Below, piece by piece: positions 9,504-19,873 of a DNA stretch of 64,000 bases. Source of the stretch: Polaribacter septentrionalilitoris (GTDB lineage Bacteria > Bacteroidota > Bacteroidia > Flavobacteriales > Flavobacteriaceae). The stretch lies in contig NZ_VRMJ01000041.1 in NCBI RefSeq assembly GCF_009832745.1, positions 67,001-131,000 of the forward strand, read 5' to 3'. The notes below the pieces were generated by a model. That model did not search any database. It had not been told where the DNA came from and saw only the letters and a program-made list of their open reading frames with translations. Numbering within the stretch: position 1 is the stretch's first letter; each line of letters begins with the position of its first letter. Made by a program: the position numbers and the translations under genes.

Positions 9504-12500
9504 TTACTTCTTATAATATTTCTTGTGTTTTACGTAAGCTAAAGTTCCTAAAATAGCAACAAAACCAATGGAATAATACACAGAACTTGGGGTAATTACT
9601 CTGTCACCACTAGCATAAGAATGCAACCCAGATAAGTAAAAATTAACACCAAAATAGGTCATCATAATAGATGCATACGCAATGATAGACCATAAATTAA
9701 ACGTAAATCTACCTCGTAAACCTGGGATTAAACGCATGTGCAACACAAACGCATACACCATAATAGAAATTAAAGCCCAAGTTTCTTTTGGATCCCAGCC
9801 CCAATAACGTCCCCAACTTTCATTTGCCCACATACCACCTAAGAAATTTCCAATAGTTAGCATAATCAAACCAACAGTTAACGCCATTTCATTGATAATG
9901 GTAATCTCTTTGATGTTGATTTCCATTTTCTTTTTATTGTCCTTATTGGTAAATATCATTAAGAATAAGGCAAAAATCCCTAGAATCATACCTAATGAAA
10001 ACGGACCGTAACTGGCAACAATAATAGATACATGCACCAATAACCACCAAGAATTTAATACCGGTTGCAAGTTTGCAATCTCAGGATCTAACCAGTTTTG
10101 ATGCGCAAATGCTAGAATAATAGCAGTTAAAAATGTAGTTGCAGTAATGGTTAATGATGATTTCCTTCCGAAGAATAAACCAAATAACATGGTTGCCCAA
10201 GCTACATATATAATAGATTCGTAAGCATTACTCCAAGGTGCATTTCCGCTAATATACCATCTAGCTCCTAAACTGAATGTATGCAAAATGAATAGAGCAA
10301 TGACTAAACCTATCAATATTTTTACCAATAGATCTACCCATTTTTTAGTATTAAAAATTTGAATGAATACAAACAGAATTAATAATACACTTACAAAACC
10401 ATAATAAGTCGCTAGTTTTTGGAAAGGTTGAATCTTATTGTAAGAAATTTCTAAATCAATTTTTTCTTCATTAGGATAAACCTCTGATCCAAACTTCTTT
10501 TGAAACTTTTTAATTCCATCTAAAATTTGATTGGCTTTGGTATAATCTCCTGATTTTTTACCTTCTTGTAAAAAGTTGATATACACAGGTAAAGATTGAC
10601 GAACAAAAACAGAGTCTGTACCTTTAAAATTAGCAGTAGAGCTTTCTGGTAATGAAACCCATTTATTGTTTTCATCATTCGGAATAGGGTAAATTCTTAA
10701 AATTCCTCCACCAATGGCACTATACAATAAACCAACTCTTCTGTCAATTTTAATTAAATCTTTTTCAAACTTATTCTGAACATTTTTCTTCTGAGCTTCA
10801 GCAACTTGTTCTCTAATTTTATATTCACCTCTTGGGGTTATAAAATCCGATAATCGTGCATATTCAGCAGAAACAGGCAAACTCAGTACTTCTCTAATTT
10901 TAGTGTTTCCTTTCTCTAAATAGATAACAGGAACTTCAAACCAAAACCTTGAATTTTCTACAATTGAAAGTAAAATTTGACTTGGAGACATGTCTTTGAA
11001 TTTCTCAGTCTGACTTACTTTTCTAACCAATTCTGAAGCAAAAGTATGCGCAGGTTTCATTCGTCCACCAGCATCTTGTATGACTAATCTGTTAAACTTT
11101 TCTGCATGGTCTTTATCAACTAAATTAGCTTTTAAAATAGAGTCTATTTGTTGCTCTGTAATTCTAGTTTGTTGATGGTTAATTGTTTGCTTTTCTGTAG
11201 TATGATTGTGTCCATCATGTTCATCATGAACATGTTCTTGAGCAAAAGCTAGTGTACTCAAAGATAAAAATACAACTGTGGCTAACTTTGCCTTTTTCTT
11301 TCTGATTTTTTTCAAGCCTTTTTTCAAATCATCAAAACGAGTGAATTTTGCAAAAAGAATACAGATTAAGCCTGTGTATAAAAGAGAATACCCTAAATAA
11401 GTAACAAAAGTTCCTAAGAAATCATGATTTACTGATAAGTGAGTTTCTTCTACAGGACCAGATAAATCATAACTAGACTGAAAGAATTTGTAACCTTTAT
11501 GGTCTAAAATATGATTCATAAAAATGCGATAATCAAATGTTTCTTTTGGGTCGATTACAGTAACTTCACTAGCATAAGAAGCTGCACTTTCTGAACCTGG
11601 ATATTTTTCTAATTGAAAGTCATTTAACTTTACAGAAAAAGGGGTTTCTAAAATTTTTGCACCATACAGCATTCTAAAATTTAAACCTCCCACAGAAACT
11701 TCTTTTGAACCTTGAGAGTTGAATTTTCCTCCTTTTAATTCTACTCTCTTACTTTCTCCATTACTTTTTACATCAACAATAATAACATCTAAACTTTTAT
11801 CATTTTTTGGTCCGCTTATGGTTTTCATAATCCCTTTTTCAGCAGGTCTTGGCACTACAAATTGCAATCCAGCTACGTTATGTAGTGTCAAAAATTGAAA
11901 ATTCTGAATGGAATCTTTCGTGATTTTTCCACGTTTTTGATCTGCCATTCGCAACCAATCTCCATTTTCTTTAGTGATGATTTTTAAGTTTCCATCTTTT
12001 TTGGTGAAATTAATAGAAGCATTGTTATCAGTAGCTTCAAAACCAACTAAAACTCCGTGAATGTTTTGGAGGGTTCCTTTTTTAATCCAATGTTCATGAC
12101 GAGTACCATCTGTAGATTCTACAAAAAATAGGTGTTCAACTCCGTTTTCATCTTCTACTAATTTTTTTTCTGCCCACGGAATATAATCAACCAATTCAAA
12201 ACTAAAATCTTGAGTTTTCTCTTTGGATTTAAAACTATCTGAATAAGACCAAGAGTTTTTACCCCAAGCAGAAAGTAATAATGGTTTGTTAATTTCTGGC
12301 TTTTGTAATTTTCCATCATCCACAATAGCATTTAAATAGGTGGTTTCAGATAGAAATTTATTGGTGGTTTCCCCTTCTTTAATCAACATGATTCCTTCAT
12401 AACCAATGTAACGTGTAATTCCAGCACCTATCAAAATAAACAAAAATGCCAAATGAAACATTAACACTGCCCATTTTTCTTTTTTGTACAATCTATATCT

Positions 12501-12698
12501 AAAAATATTACCAAAAAAATTAATGACAAAAAACACCATTATGAGCTCAAACCACCAAGCATTATACACCAAAGCTTTTGAGGTTTGTGTACCAAAATCA
12601 TTTTCAATAAAAGTAGCTACACCCATTGCAGTTGCAAATAAGATAAAAAGTACAGCCATTAAACGTGTAGAATAGAGGAGGTTAAGAATTTTTTTCAT
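9504..12698 (-). CDS. ccsBA: Cytochrome c biogenesis protein, CcsB (ResB)-CcsA (ResC) fusion
   Basis: This system II protein carries haem across the inner membrane and attaches it to apocytochromes c. The 1064-residue chain begins with ResB-like membrane segments (YSTRLMAVLFILFATAMGVATFIENDFG) and a large periplasmic part, then a membrane segment and a His-rich stretch (HVHDEHDGHNH). A second periplasmic domain follows, and then the CcsA half with several helices and the haem-binding WWD motif (WGRYWGWDPKETWAL) near residues 970-985. The fused form is normal in Bacteroidota. I start at 12698 because a -7 box at 12728-12735 lies downstream of the alternative in-frame ATG at 12740. Confidence 0.92.
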   Translation of the reverse strand: MKKILNLLYSTRLMAVLFILFATAMGVATFIENDFGTQTSKALVYNAWWFELIMVFFVINFFGNIFRYRLYKKEKWAVLMFHLAFLFILIGAGITRYIGYEGIMLIKEGETTNKFLSETTYLNAIVDDGKLQKPEINKPLLLSAWGKNSWSYSDSFKSKEKTQDFSFELVDYIPWAEKKLVEDENGVEHLFFVESTDGTRHEHWIKKGTLQNIHGVLVGFEATDNNASINFTKKDGNLKIITKENGDWLRMADQKRGKITKDSIQNFQFLTLHNVAGLQFVVPRPAEKGIMKTISGPKNDKSLDVIIVDVKSNGESKRVELKGGKFNSQGSKEVSVGGLNFRMLYGAKILETPFSVKLNDFQLEKYPGSESAASYASEVTVIDPKETFDYRIFMNHILDHKGYKFFQSSYDLSGPVEETHLSVNHDFLGTFVTYLGYSLLYTGLICILFAKFTRFDDLKKGLKKIRKKKAKLATVVFLSLSTLAFAQEHVHDEHDGHNHTTEKQTINHQQTRITEQQIDSILKANLVDKDHAEKFNRLVIQDAGGRMKPAHTFASELVRKVSQTEKFKDMSPSQILLSIVENSRFWFEVPVIYLEKGNTKIREVLSLPVSAEYARLSDFITPRGEYKIREQVAEAQKKNVQNKFEKDLIKIDRRVGLLYSAIGGGILRIYPIPNDENNKWVSLPESSTANFKGTDSVFVRQSLPVYINFLQEGKKSGDYTKANQILDGIKKFQKKFGSEVYPNEEKIDLEISYNKIQPFQKLATYYGFVSVLLILFVFIQIFNTKKWVDLLVKILIGLVIALFILHTFSLGARWYISGNAPWSNAYESIIYVAWATMLFGLFFGRKSSLTITATTFLTAIILAFAHQNWLDPEIANLQPVLNSWWLLVHVSIIVASYGPFSLGMILGIFALFLMIFTNKDNKKKMEINIKEITIINEMALTVGLIMLTIGNFLGGMWANESWGRYWGWDPKETWALISIMVYAFVLHMRLIPGLRGRFTFNLWSIIAYASIMMTYFGVNFYLSGLHSYASGDRVITPSSVYYSIGFVAILGTLAYVKHKKYYKK

Positions 12699-12727
12699 CC
12701 TAAAATTAAGGTTTTTTAAAAGAGTTA

Positions 12728-12735
12728 CAAATTTA
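12728..12735 (-). promoter_or_regulatory. -7 box for ccsBA, fixes its start codon
   Basis: The minus strand reads TAAATTTG, an exact TAnnTTTG match. Transcription would begin near 12723, so the upstream ATG at 12740 cannot be used and the ATG at 12698 is favoured. Confidence 0.5.
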
Positions 12736-12802
12736 AGCATAAAAGCACAGATAACCTTTGCCCTTATAGTATATTTAATTGTTAAAATCTAGATAATTAT
12801 AT

Positions 12803-13366
12803 ATGACAAACAATAAAATAATACCAAAAATATTAAGAGAAAGAGTTAAAGTTGCCTTAGATTTTTACCCTCAATTAAAAGATGTTTGTATCGAGTTTAA
12901 GGTGAAGAAGAACATCAAAAAATCTACAATGCAAGCAAGACCTACTTTTGATAGTTTTTTTAAAACACGAAAAAAAAGGAAATATTTAATCTTAATTAGT
13001 AAACGATTTAAGATTTCAGGAAAAGAGTTTTCTACTTTAGATATTCCTGATGATATTTTTATTGGTTGGATTGGTCATGAGTTAGGGCATATTATGGATT
13101 ATCAAAATAGAAGTAGGTGGAATTTGATTTGGTTTGGGATTCAATATTTGTTTTCAGAAAATCATATTATAGACGCTGAAAGAGCAGCAGATCGTTTTGC
13201 GGTACAACATAACATGGAAGATTATATTTTAAAGACAAAAAACTTTATTTTAAATCATGCTGATATTACTGAAGTTTATAAAAATAGGATGAAAAGGTAT
13301 TACTTATCACCAGAAGAGATTATGCTTTTAGTAAAAAAAAGAGATACAGTTAAAGAATCGCTTTAG
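12803..13366 (+). CDS. Putative HELGH zinc metalloprotein, function unknown
   Basis: The 187-residue product has a zincin signature GHELGHIMDY near residue 92 and a downstream DAERAADRFAV that could supply the third ligand, as in M48-like or SprT-like peptidases. It has no signal peptide. A hydrophobic stretch (WNLIWFGIQYLF) follows the motif and could touch the membrane. The N-terminal 60 residues are basic. I cannot name a family with confidence. It is divergent from ccsBA and convergent with the GH3-family gene, whose stop codon lies seven bases beyond its own, with no terminator between them. Confidence 0.7.
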   Translation: MTNNKIIPKILRERVKVALDFYPQLKDVCIEFKVKKNIKKSTMQARPTFDSFFKTRKKRKYLILISKRFKISGKEFSTLDIPDDIFIGWIGHELGHIMDYQNRSRWNLIWFGIQYLFSENHIIDAERAADRFAVQHNMEDYILKTKNFILNHADITEVYKNRMKRYYLSPEEIMLLVKKRDTVKESL

Positions 13367-13373
13367 TAAAATA

Positions 13374-14894
13374 TTACTTCTTTAGAAATTTCTCCCATTC
13401 TGTAAACTTTTTCTCTTTCATTACACGTTCCATTTTTACTTGTCCACCTTTCTTTTTGTTCTTATCGCTCCAATCGTAAAACTTTTCTACAGGAATCACT
13501 TTTACTTTTACACCTTTTAGGGCTTTACTTCTTGCTACTTTGTAGTTTTTATTTGCTTCTTTTAAGTAGGTGTCTAATACTTTTGCAATCTCTTTTTCAT
13601 CAGAAGAAACCTCAGAACCTAAATACCATGAATGGTAAAACTCTCCATCTTCAAAACGTTTTGCACAGATGGTATATTCTGATATTTTAGTAGAAAATTT
13701 CTCTTCTAAATGCTGAATTGCGTCGTCCATTTTATTTACAGAAAGTTGAGAACCTACAGTATTTAAAAAGAATTTTGTTCTACCCGTAATTTTTATTTCA
13801 GCTTTTTCAATGTTGGTAAATGTAATTGTATCTCCAATCAAATACCTCCAAGCACCAGAAACGGTACTCATAATTAAAATATAATCTTTGTCAAGTTGAA
13901 CATCTTTAATAGAAACAGAAGGAGCATCTTTCTTTAAAGAACCATCTTCTTTAATATAATCTGGATGCATAGGCACAAATTCGAAATAAATACCATTGTC
14001 TGTGTTCAGTTGCATTGCGTCTGTTTCTGGTCTTATTTGTGTGGCAATATATCCTTCTGAAGCTAAATAGGTGTCTATTACTGTAACAGGTTTTCCTAAA
14101 AGCGAATTAAAACTTTTTTCATAAGGTGCAAAAGCCACACCCCCAGAAGTATATACTTTTAAATTAGGCCAGATTTCGTGAATGTGTTTTAAATTATGAT
14201 ATTCAATGACTTCTTTAAGCATCAATTCTATCCAAGCAGGAATACCACTTAACGCACCAATATCCCAGTTTTTAGCATTTTTTACGATGTATAAAACACG
14301 TGTGTCCCAATCATCAATTTTTGCAATATCTTCTCCAGGTTTGTAGTATCCTTTAAACCAAAAAGGAATGTTGCTTGCACTAATTCCGCTAATTTCTCCT
14401 TCTAGATGGTTGTTGTTTTCTTCTAAATCTGTTGAGCTTCCCAACATCATAATTTCTTTTTCAAAAAAATCTGCAGGCAAATCAAAATGATTTAAGGACA
14501 ATACCTGTTTTATTCCAGCATTTCTTATAGCATCAACCATAGCATCTGTTACAGGAATTCTTTTACTCTTTTTACCTGTAGTTCCAGAACTTAAAGCAAA
14601 ATAAGATGGAGTTCCTGGCCAAGTAACATTGGTTTCTCCTTGGTGTAATTTGCTCCACCATTTTTCATCAATCTTATGATAATCAAAATACGGAACTGTG
14701 TCTGCAAAAGATGCTGATACATCATTACTTGATAAAATTCGTTCAAAGTGATGTTTTTTACCAAATTGAGTGTCTTTTGCTGTTTGTAGTAAGTTTTTTA
14801 ATACGTTCTCTTGAGCTTCAATATGATTTGTTTCTGATGAAAGTGTATCCGTTAAATTAATTACTCCTTTAATAATGTTTCCTAAAATAGCCAT
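13374..14894 (-). CDS. GH3-family adenylate-forming enzyme
   Basis: The 506-residue protein matches the GH3 family, the bacterial relatives of plant auxin-responsive acyl-acid-amido synthetases. ATP-binding motifs are FALSSGTTGKKSKRIPVT (about 95-112), YLASEGYIATQ (about 280) and WRYLIGDTITF (about 345). The C-terminal domain includes ITGRTKFFLNTVGSQLS. GH3 enzymes adenylate a carboxylic acid and transfer it to an amine, but the substrate of the bacterial members is not known. It overlaps nothing and is convergent with the metalloprotein gene. I see no exact -7 box in the 120 bases before its start. Confidence 0.88.
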   Translation of the reverse strand: MAILGNIIKGVINLTDTLSSETNHIEAQENVLKNLLQTAKDTQFGKKHHFERILSSNDVSASFADTVPYFDYHKIDEKWWSKLHQGETNVTWPGTPSYFALSSGTTGKKSKRIPVTDAMVDAIRNAGIKQVLSLNHFDLPADFFEKEIMMLGSSTDLEENNNHLEGEISGISASNIPFWFKGYYKPGEDIAKIDDWDTRVLYIVKNAKNWDIGALSGIPAWIELMLKEVIEYHNLKHIHEIWPNLKVYTSGGVAFAPYEKSFNSLLGKPVTVIDTYLASEGYIATQIRPETDAMQLNTDNGIYFEFVPMHPDYIKEDGSLKKDAPSVSIKDVQLDKDYILIMSTVSGAWRYLIGDTITFTNIEKAEIKITGRTKFFLNTVGSQLSVNKMDDAIQHLEEKFSTKISEYTICAKRFEDGEFYHSWYLGSEVSSDEKEIAKVLDTYLKEANKNYKVARSKALKGVKVKVIPVEKFYDWSDKNKKKGGQVKMERVMKEKKFTEWEKFLKK

Positions 14895-15015
14895 ATAATG
14901 TTGATTTTATACAAAGTTGCTATTTATATGGATGTAAGCTTAACGCAATTCAATTAATTTTGAATTCATTTAAGATTTGTGAAGTAGTTTTTAAAATATT
15001 TATTGGGTCTCTAAT

Positions 15016-17004
15016 TTACTTTTGATATAAAATTACCATTGAAATTCTAGGGATACTAATTTTATTAGAAACTGTTTCTTGTCCATTAAAATAGAAGTCA
15101 TCTTCTAAAACTGCAATATGCCAAGTTTTTTCTAACTTGTAATTAATAGAATTTGTTTTGGCATTAAAAATGATTAAAATGTCTTTCCAAGAATCTTTGT
15201 TTGCATTGTTTTTAAGTTGATAAGCAACTAACCCATCTTCTGATGTTAAAAACACCAAATTCTCTTGAATCATTTTTGCAGTTGGCATTCTAAACGCTGG
15301 ATGTTGTTTTCTTATTTTGATGAGGTTTTGATAATAGGTAACAACATCAGCATTATTTACTTTTAAACTCCAATCAATTTGATTGATGGAATCTGGAGAT
15401 TTATACGAATTGTGTTCCCCAGATTTAGTACGCATCATTTCTGAACCTGCATGTAAAAAAGGAGTTCCTTGTGATGTTAAAACAATAGCAGTAGCCAATT
15501 TATGCATTGCTTTTATTTCTATTTCTGATGCATTTGGTTTTGATACTTTGAGTTTGTCAAACAACGTATGATTATCATGACAAGACACATAATTGATGGC
15601 TTGCCAAGGTTGGTTTGCCCAAGGTTCATTTGAATAATTTACATTTTTATACGCTATTTGAGGATGATTTATTGAACCAACAATCCCAAATTTTATAGAT
15701 TCTTCTTTGTCTTTTGCGCCACTCACAAAGCCTGTACTTTTATCATCAAAAACAGAACCTTTAATTCCGTCTCTAATGTCATCAGAAAAAGCAGCAATTT
15801 GAGGCATTTGAAGCGTATGTTTTTTTAACGCTCTTTTTGGTTCAGGAAGTGGAGAATCTCCTGCTGTCCAACCTTCGCCATAAATTAAAGCATTTGGGTT
15901 TATTTTTTTGACTTCATCTGCAAGCAAATTCATGGTTTTGATATCGTGAATACCCATTAAATCAAACCTGAAGCCATCTAAATGATATTCTTTGGTCCAA
16001 TATTTTACAGATTCAATCATAAATTTTCGCATCATTTTTCGTTCTGAAGCTGTTTCATTACCACAAGCTGCTGCATCAGAATACGCTCCGTTTTCTTTAA
16101 ATCTGTAATAATATTTAGGATTTTCTAAATTAAAATTTGAATGTTCTGTTCTTCCTGTATGGTTGTAAACGACATCTAAAATAACGCCAATTCCTGCCTC
16201 ATGAAATGCCTTTACCATTGTTTTAAATTCTTTGATTCTTACTTCAGCATCAAAAGGATTTGTAGCAAAAGAACCTTCAGGAACATTATAATTTTTAGGG
16301 TCATAGCCCCAATTGAATTGTGGTTTATCTAATTGAGTTTCATCAATAGCATAATGATCAAAAGTGGGTAATAAATGCACATGAGTAATGCCCATTTCTT
16401 TAATATGGTCAATTGCTGTGGAAACATTTAGATTGGTTTTTGTGCCACTTTCTACCAAACCTAAATATTTTCCTGGATAAGAAGAATTGGCTTCTTTTTG
16501 AATGGTAAGATCTCTAATGTGTAATTCGTAAATAATAGCATCATTAGGAGATTTTAAACTCACATATTCATCATTTTTCCATCCTTTAGGATTGGTTTTT
16601 TCAAAATCTAAAACCATTGCACGATTTCCATTCACGCCAACTGCTTGTGCATAAATCCCTGGCGTTTCTGCCAACCATTCGTCATTTATATATACTTGAT
16701 AGGTATAGTATATTCCGTTTAAATCTCTTTTGATGGTTTTAGACCAAACTCCATTTTCATCATCTTGTAAAACATGAGTCTCAAAAACATCAGAATTATC
16801 TCCAGTTTTGTAGAAATTTAATTTTACTGCAGTAGCTGTTGGAGACCAGATCTTAAAAGTTGTGGCTTCTTTAGAATAAGCCAACCATAAGTTTTTTTTG
16901 GTTGTTGGGTAATCATCAAAAGAAGAAAATACAGTTGTTCTTTTTGAACAGGATGTAATAAGCATAGTTAATAATAAGAATGATAAAATTGTATTGACTT
17001 TCAT
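15016..17004 (-). CDS. pulA: Type I pullulanase lipoprotein (GH13)
   Basis: This debranching enzyme cleaves alpha-1,6 links in pullulan, glycogen and starch. The 662-residue chain begins with a lipoprotein signal (FLLLTMLITSCSK). A CBM48-like module follows (LAYSKEATTFKIWSPTATAVKLNFY), and then the GH13 barrel with DVVYNHTG, GFRFDLMG (nucleophile Asp near 347), YGEGW (acid Glu near 374) and SCHDNHTLFD (near 477). Pullulanase type I hallmark YNWGYDP is present as FNWGYDPKNYNVPEG. The lipid anchor suggests a place in the periplasm or outer membrane. It lies 60 bases downstream of the glutaminase gene in the same direction and may share its promoter. Confidence 0.93.
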   Translation of the reverse strand: MKVNTILSFLLLTMLITSCSKRTTVFSSFDDYPTTKKNLWLAYSKEATTFKIWSPTATAVKLNFYKTGDNSDVFETHVLQDDENGVWSKTIKRDLNGIYYTYQVYINDEWLAETPGIYAQAVGVNGNRAMVLDFEKTNPKGWKNDEYVSLKSPNDAIIYELHIRDLTIQKEANSSYPGKYLGLVESGTKTNLNVSTAIDHIKEMGITHVHLLPTFDHYAIDETQLDKPQFNWGYDPKNYNVPEGSFATNPFDAEVRIKEFKTMVKAFHEAGIGVILDVVYNHTGRTEHSNFNLENPKYYYRFKENGAYSDAAACGNETASERKMMRKFMIESVKYWTKEYHLDGFRFDLMGIHDIKTMNLLADEVKKINPNALIYGEGWTAGDSPLPEPKRALKKHTLQMPQIAAFSDDIRDGIKGSVFDDKSTGFVSGAKDKEESIKFGIVGSINHPQIAYKNVNYSNEPWANQPWQAINYVSCHDNHTLFDKLKVSKPNASEIEIKAMHKLATAIVLTSQGTPFLHAGSEMMRTKSGEHNSYKSPDSINQIDWSLKVNNADVVTYYQNLIKIRKQHPAFRMPTAKMIQENLVFLTSEDGLVAYQLKNNANKDSWKDILIIFNAKTNSINYKLEKTWHIAVLEDDFYFNGQETVSNKISIPRISMVILYQK

Positions 17005-17064
17005 ATCATGGAATTAGAATGAAAGTAGAAAGTTCATCATTTTTATTGAAATGACCAATTAAAA

Positions 17065-17982
17065 CTAAAAAATAGAAGATTCAGTTGCTGTTGTAAATTG
17101 TTCTAAAAATAGCATGCCTTTGTAGGAATTTCCTTTTTTATTCAATTTTGGGCTCCAAACTGTGATACAAAATTCATCTGGATGTATAGCTATAATGCCA
17201 CCACCAACTCCAGATTTACCTGGCAACCCTACTCTAAATGCAAATTCGCCAGATTCGTCATAAAAACCACAGGTTAACAAAATAGCATTGATTCTTTTGG
17301 CTTGACTCATCGTTAAAACTCTTTTTCCTTTTTGGGTGATAAAATGATCATCTGCAAGAAAAAGAAAAATTTCAGAAACTTCTTTACAAGTCATTTCTAA
17401 AGCACAAGTATAAAAGTAGAAATCTAAAACAATATCAATATCGTTTTTAATATTTCCAAAAGATTTGATAAAATTACACAAAGCAATATTTCTATAACCA
17501 GAACTTTTTTCTGATTGTGCTACTTTTTCATCGTACTTTAAATGAGGATTGTTAGAAATTTCTTTGCAAAATGCTAAAAAATCTTCTTTTGGATGTTGCA
17601 AATGACTGATTAAAATATCGCAAACCACAATTGCCCCAGCATTGATAAAAGGATTTCTTGGAATCCCTAAATCTGCTTCTAATTGCAATAAAGAATTGAA
17701 CGGATTTCCAGAAGGTTCTACATCAACTCTTTTCCATAGTTTTTCACCTTCTAATTGATAGGCTAAGGTTAAGGTTAGTATTTTAGAGATACTTTGAATC
17801 GAGAATTTTTTATCAGAATCTCCAATGCCAAATGAATTTCTATCAATTGTAGTAATATGAACACCAAAATTAGAGTCAGAAACATTGGCAAGTTCTGGTA
17901 TGTAATTGGCAACTTTTCCAATATCATTAACGTTTTTTAAATCTGAATAAATCTCTGTTATTATTTTATGATAGTTTTTCAT
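17065..17982 (-). CDS. glsA: Glutaminase
   Basis: This cytosolic enzyme hydrolyses glutamine to glutamate and ammonia. The 305-residue product has the serine-dependent beta-lactamase-like glutaminase motifs: FSIQSISKILTLTLAY with the Ser-x-x-Lys pair, NPFINAGAIVVCD, and GLPGKSGVGGGIIAIHP. The length is typical of the family. I start at the ATG at 17982. An in-frame start at 18003 falls inside a -7 box at 18001-18008, which would put transcription about 14 bases before the chosen ATG. The pullulanase gene follows 60 bases downstream. Confidence 0.93.
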   Translation of the reverse strand: MKNYHKIITEIYSDLKNVNDIGKVANYIPELANVSDSNFGVHITTIDRNSFGIGDSDKKFSIQSISKILTLTLAYQLEGEKLWKRVDVEPSGNPFNSLLQLEADLGIPRNPFINAGAIVVCDILISHLQHPKEDFLAFCKEISNNPHLKYDEKVAQSEKSSGYRNIALCNFIKSFGNIKNDIDIVLDFYFYTCALEMTCKEVSEIFLFLADDHFITQKGKRVLTMSQAKRINAILLTCGFYDESGEFAFRVGLPGKSGVGGGIIAIHPDEFCITVWSPKLNKKGNSYKGMLFLEQFTTATESSIF

Positions 17983-18000
17983 TGACGCTATTTGTTTTAT

Positions 18001-18008
18001 CAAAATTA
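18001..18008 (-). promoter_or_regulatory. -7 box for glsA
   Basis: The minus strand reads TAATTTTG, an exact TAnnTTTG match, 18 bases before the ATG at 17982. It decides the glsA start. Confidence 0.55.
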
Positions 18009-18027
18009 TTGGAATTTTATGGAATAA

Positions 18028-18059
18028 AAAAAGGAACTACATTGCTGTAATTCCTTTTT
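18028..18059 (-). terminator. Terminator after lysS
   Basis: The arms AAAAGGAACTACA and TGTAATTCCTTTT pair with one mismatch around a four-base loop; on the minus strand the hairpin runs into a T tract. Confidence 0.8.
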
Positions 18060-18080
18060 AATATTTTAAAAGTTTTGATT

Positions 18081-19778
18081 TTATAAAGCTTCCACAAATA
18101 AACCTTCGTCTGTTTTAGAAACTTTTGCAACCTCTTTTTTAGTCAACCCTTTAATGGTTTTATCCCATTTTTTATTAGACAAACCAGATTGTGTTTTTAA
18201 GACGGATAATTCAATTTTTTCTACTTTTGATAATATTGCTAAAACAGCAACTTCATCATCATTCAATTCTACTGCAGGAGCTTTCTTTTCTGGTCTCATT
18301 TGAGGAAAGAATAACACCTCTTGAATGGATTGATTGTTGGTTAAGAACATGATTAATCTGTCCATTCCAATTCCCATTCCTGATGTAGGAGGCATACCAT
18401 ATTCTAAAGCACGTAAAAAATCGTGATCAATGAACTCTGTAGCTTCATCATCTCCTTTTTGTGCTAATTTTAATTGATGCTCAAAACGCTCACGTTGATC
18501 AATTGGGTCGTTCAACTCAGAATATGCATTTGCAATTTCTTTACCACAAACCATCAACTCAAAACGCTCTGTTAATTCAGGGTTTGTTCTGTGTTCTTTA
18601 CATAAAGGACTCATTTCCTTTGGGTAATCTGTAATAAATGTTGGTTGAATGTAATTTCCTTCACATTTTTCTCCGAAAATTTCATCAATTAACTTTCCTT
18701 TCCCCATGGTTTCATCAACCTCAATGTGCATTGATTTTGCAGCAGCTCTAATTTCATCTTCAGTTTTGTCATAAATATCAAAACCCGTGAATTCTAAAAT
18801 CGAATCACGCATTGTAATTCTTTTATAAGGCGCTTTAAAATCAATCTTATGTTCTCCAAAAGTTGCTTCAGAAGTTCCATTAACTGCAATGGCACAATGC
18901 TCTAAAAGTTGCTCACAGAAATCCATCATCCAGTTGTAATCTTTGTAAGAAACATAGATTTCCATGGCTGTAAATTCTGGATTGTGTGTTCTGTCCATTC
19001 CTTCATTTCTGAAGTTTTTCGAGAATTCATATACACCATCAAAACCACCAACAATTAAACGTTTTAAGTACAATTCGTTAGCAATTCTCATATATAATGG
19101 AATGTCTAAAGAATTGTGATGCGTAATAAAAGGTCTTGCTGCTGCACCACCTGGAATAGGTTGCAAAACAGGAGTTTCTACTTCAAAATATCCAGCATCA
19201 TTGAAAAAAGAACGCATTGCGTTGAATAATTTTGTACGCTTTACAAATACTTCTTTTACATGTGGATTCACCACTAAGTCTGCATAACGTTGTCTGTAAC
19301 GCATTTCTGGATCGTTAAACGCATCAAAAGTATTTCCATCTGCATCAACCTTTGGTAATGGTAAAGGTTTTAATGCCTTAGATAGCAATTTAAAATCGTT
19401 AACCATCACTGTTTTTTCACCTACTTTAGTCGTGAATAGCGTACCTTCAATACCGATAAAATCACCAATATCTAGCAATTTTTTATACACATCATTGTAT
19501 AAAGTTTTGTCTTCTCCAGTACAAATTTCATCACGATTAAAATAAACTTGAATTCTACCTTCACCATCTTGTAACTCAGCAAAAGAAGCTTTTCCTTGAA
19601 TTCTTCTAGACATTAATCTCCCTGCAATAATTACCTGTTTTCCTTCAGAAAAGTCCTGTTTTATTTTCTTTGAATCTGAATCAATTGGAAATAAATCTGC
19701 AGGATAAGGGTTGATGCCCAAATTGCGTAATTTTGCTAACTTTTCTCTACGTACAACTTCTTGTTCTGATAATTGCAT
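18081..19778 (-). CDS. lysS: Lysyl-tRNA synthetase (class II)
   Basis: LysRS charges tRNA(Lys). The 565-residue protein has an N-terminal OB-fold anticodon domain (VIIAGRLMSRRIQGKASFAELQDG). The class II core follows, with motif 2 as FRNEGMDRTHNPEFTAMEIY and motif 3 as GMGIGMDRLIMFL. Compared with the roughly 505-residue enzyme of E. coli it has a C-terminal extension of about 60 residues (EKKAPAVELNDDEVAVLAILSKVEKIEL to the end) that looks like a small helical domain; this is common in Bacteroidota. A full promoter lies 35-65 bases upstream and a terminator follows, so it is a single-gene unit. Confidence 0.96.
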   Translation of the reverse strand: MQLSEQEVVRREKLAKLRNLGINPYPADLFPIDSDSKKIKQDFSEGKQVIIAGRLMSRRIQGKASFAELQDGEGRIQVYFNRDEICTGEDKTLYNDVYKKLLDIGDFIGIEGTLFTTKVGEKTVMVNDFKLLSKALKPLPLPKVDADGNTFDAFNDPEMRYRQRYADLVVNPHVKEVFVKRTKLFNAMRSFFNDAGYFEVETPVLQPIPGGAAARPFITHHNSLDIPLYMRIANELYLKRLIVGGFDGVYEFSKNFRNEGMDRTHNPEFTAMEIYVSYKDYNWMMDFCEQLLEHCAIAVNGTSEATFGEHKIDFKAPYKRITMRDSILEFTGFDIYDKTEDEIRAAAKSMHIEVDETMGKGKLIDEIFGEKCEGNYIQPTFITDYPKEMSPLCKEHRTNPELTERFELMVCGKEIANAYSELNDPIDQRERFEHQLKLAQKGDDEATEFIDHDFLRALEYGMPPTSGMGIGMDRLIMFLTNNQSIQEVLFFPQMRPEKKAPAVELNDDEVAVLAILSKVEKIELSVLKTQSGLSNKKWDKTIKGLTKKEVAKVSKTDEGLFVEAL

Positions 19779-19812
19779 TTGCTCTAGAATTTCTTATGTT
19801 TATTAAAGTTTG

Positions 19813-19843
19813 CAAAGATACAATGCTTTGTATGAATAAGCAA
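19813..19843 (-). promoter_or_regulatory. Complete promoter of lysS
   Basis: On the minus strand TTG (19843-19841), a 20-base spacer and TATCTTTG (19820-19813) match the Bacteroidota sigma-A consensus. Confidence 0.65.
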
Positions 19844-19873
19844 TTAGGAAAATTGTAAAAAGAAATATATTTA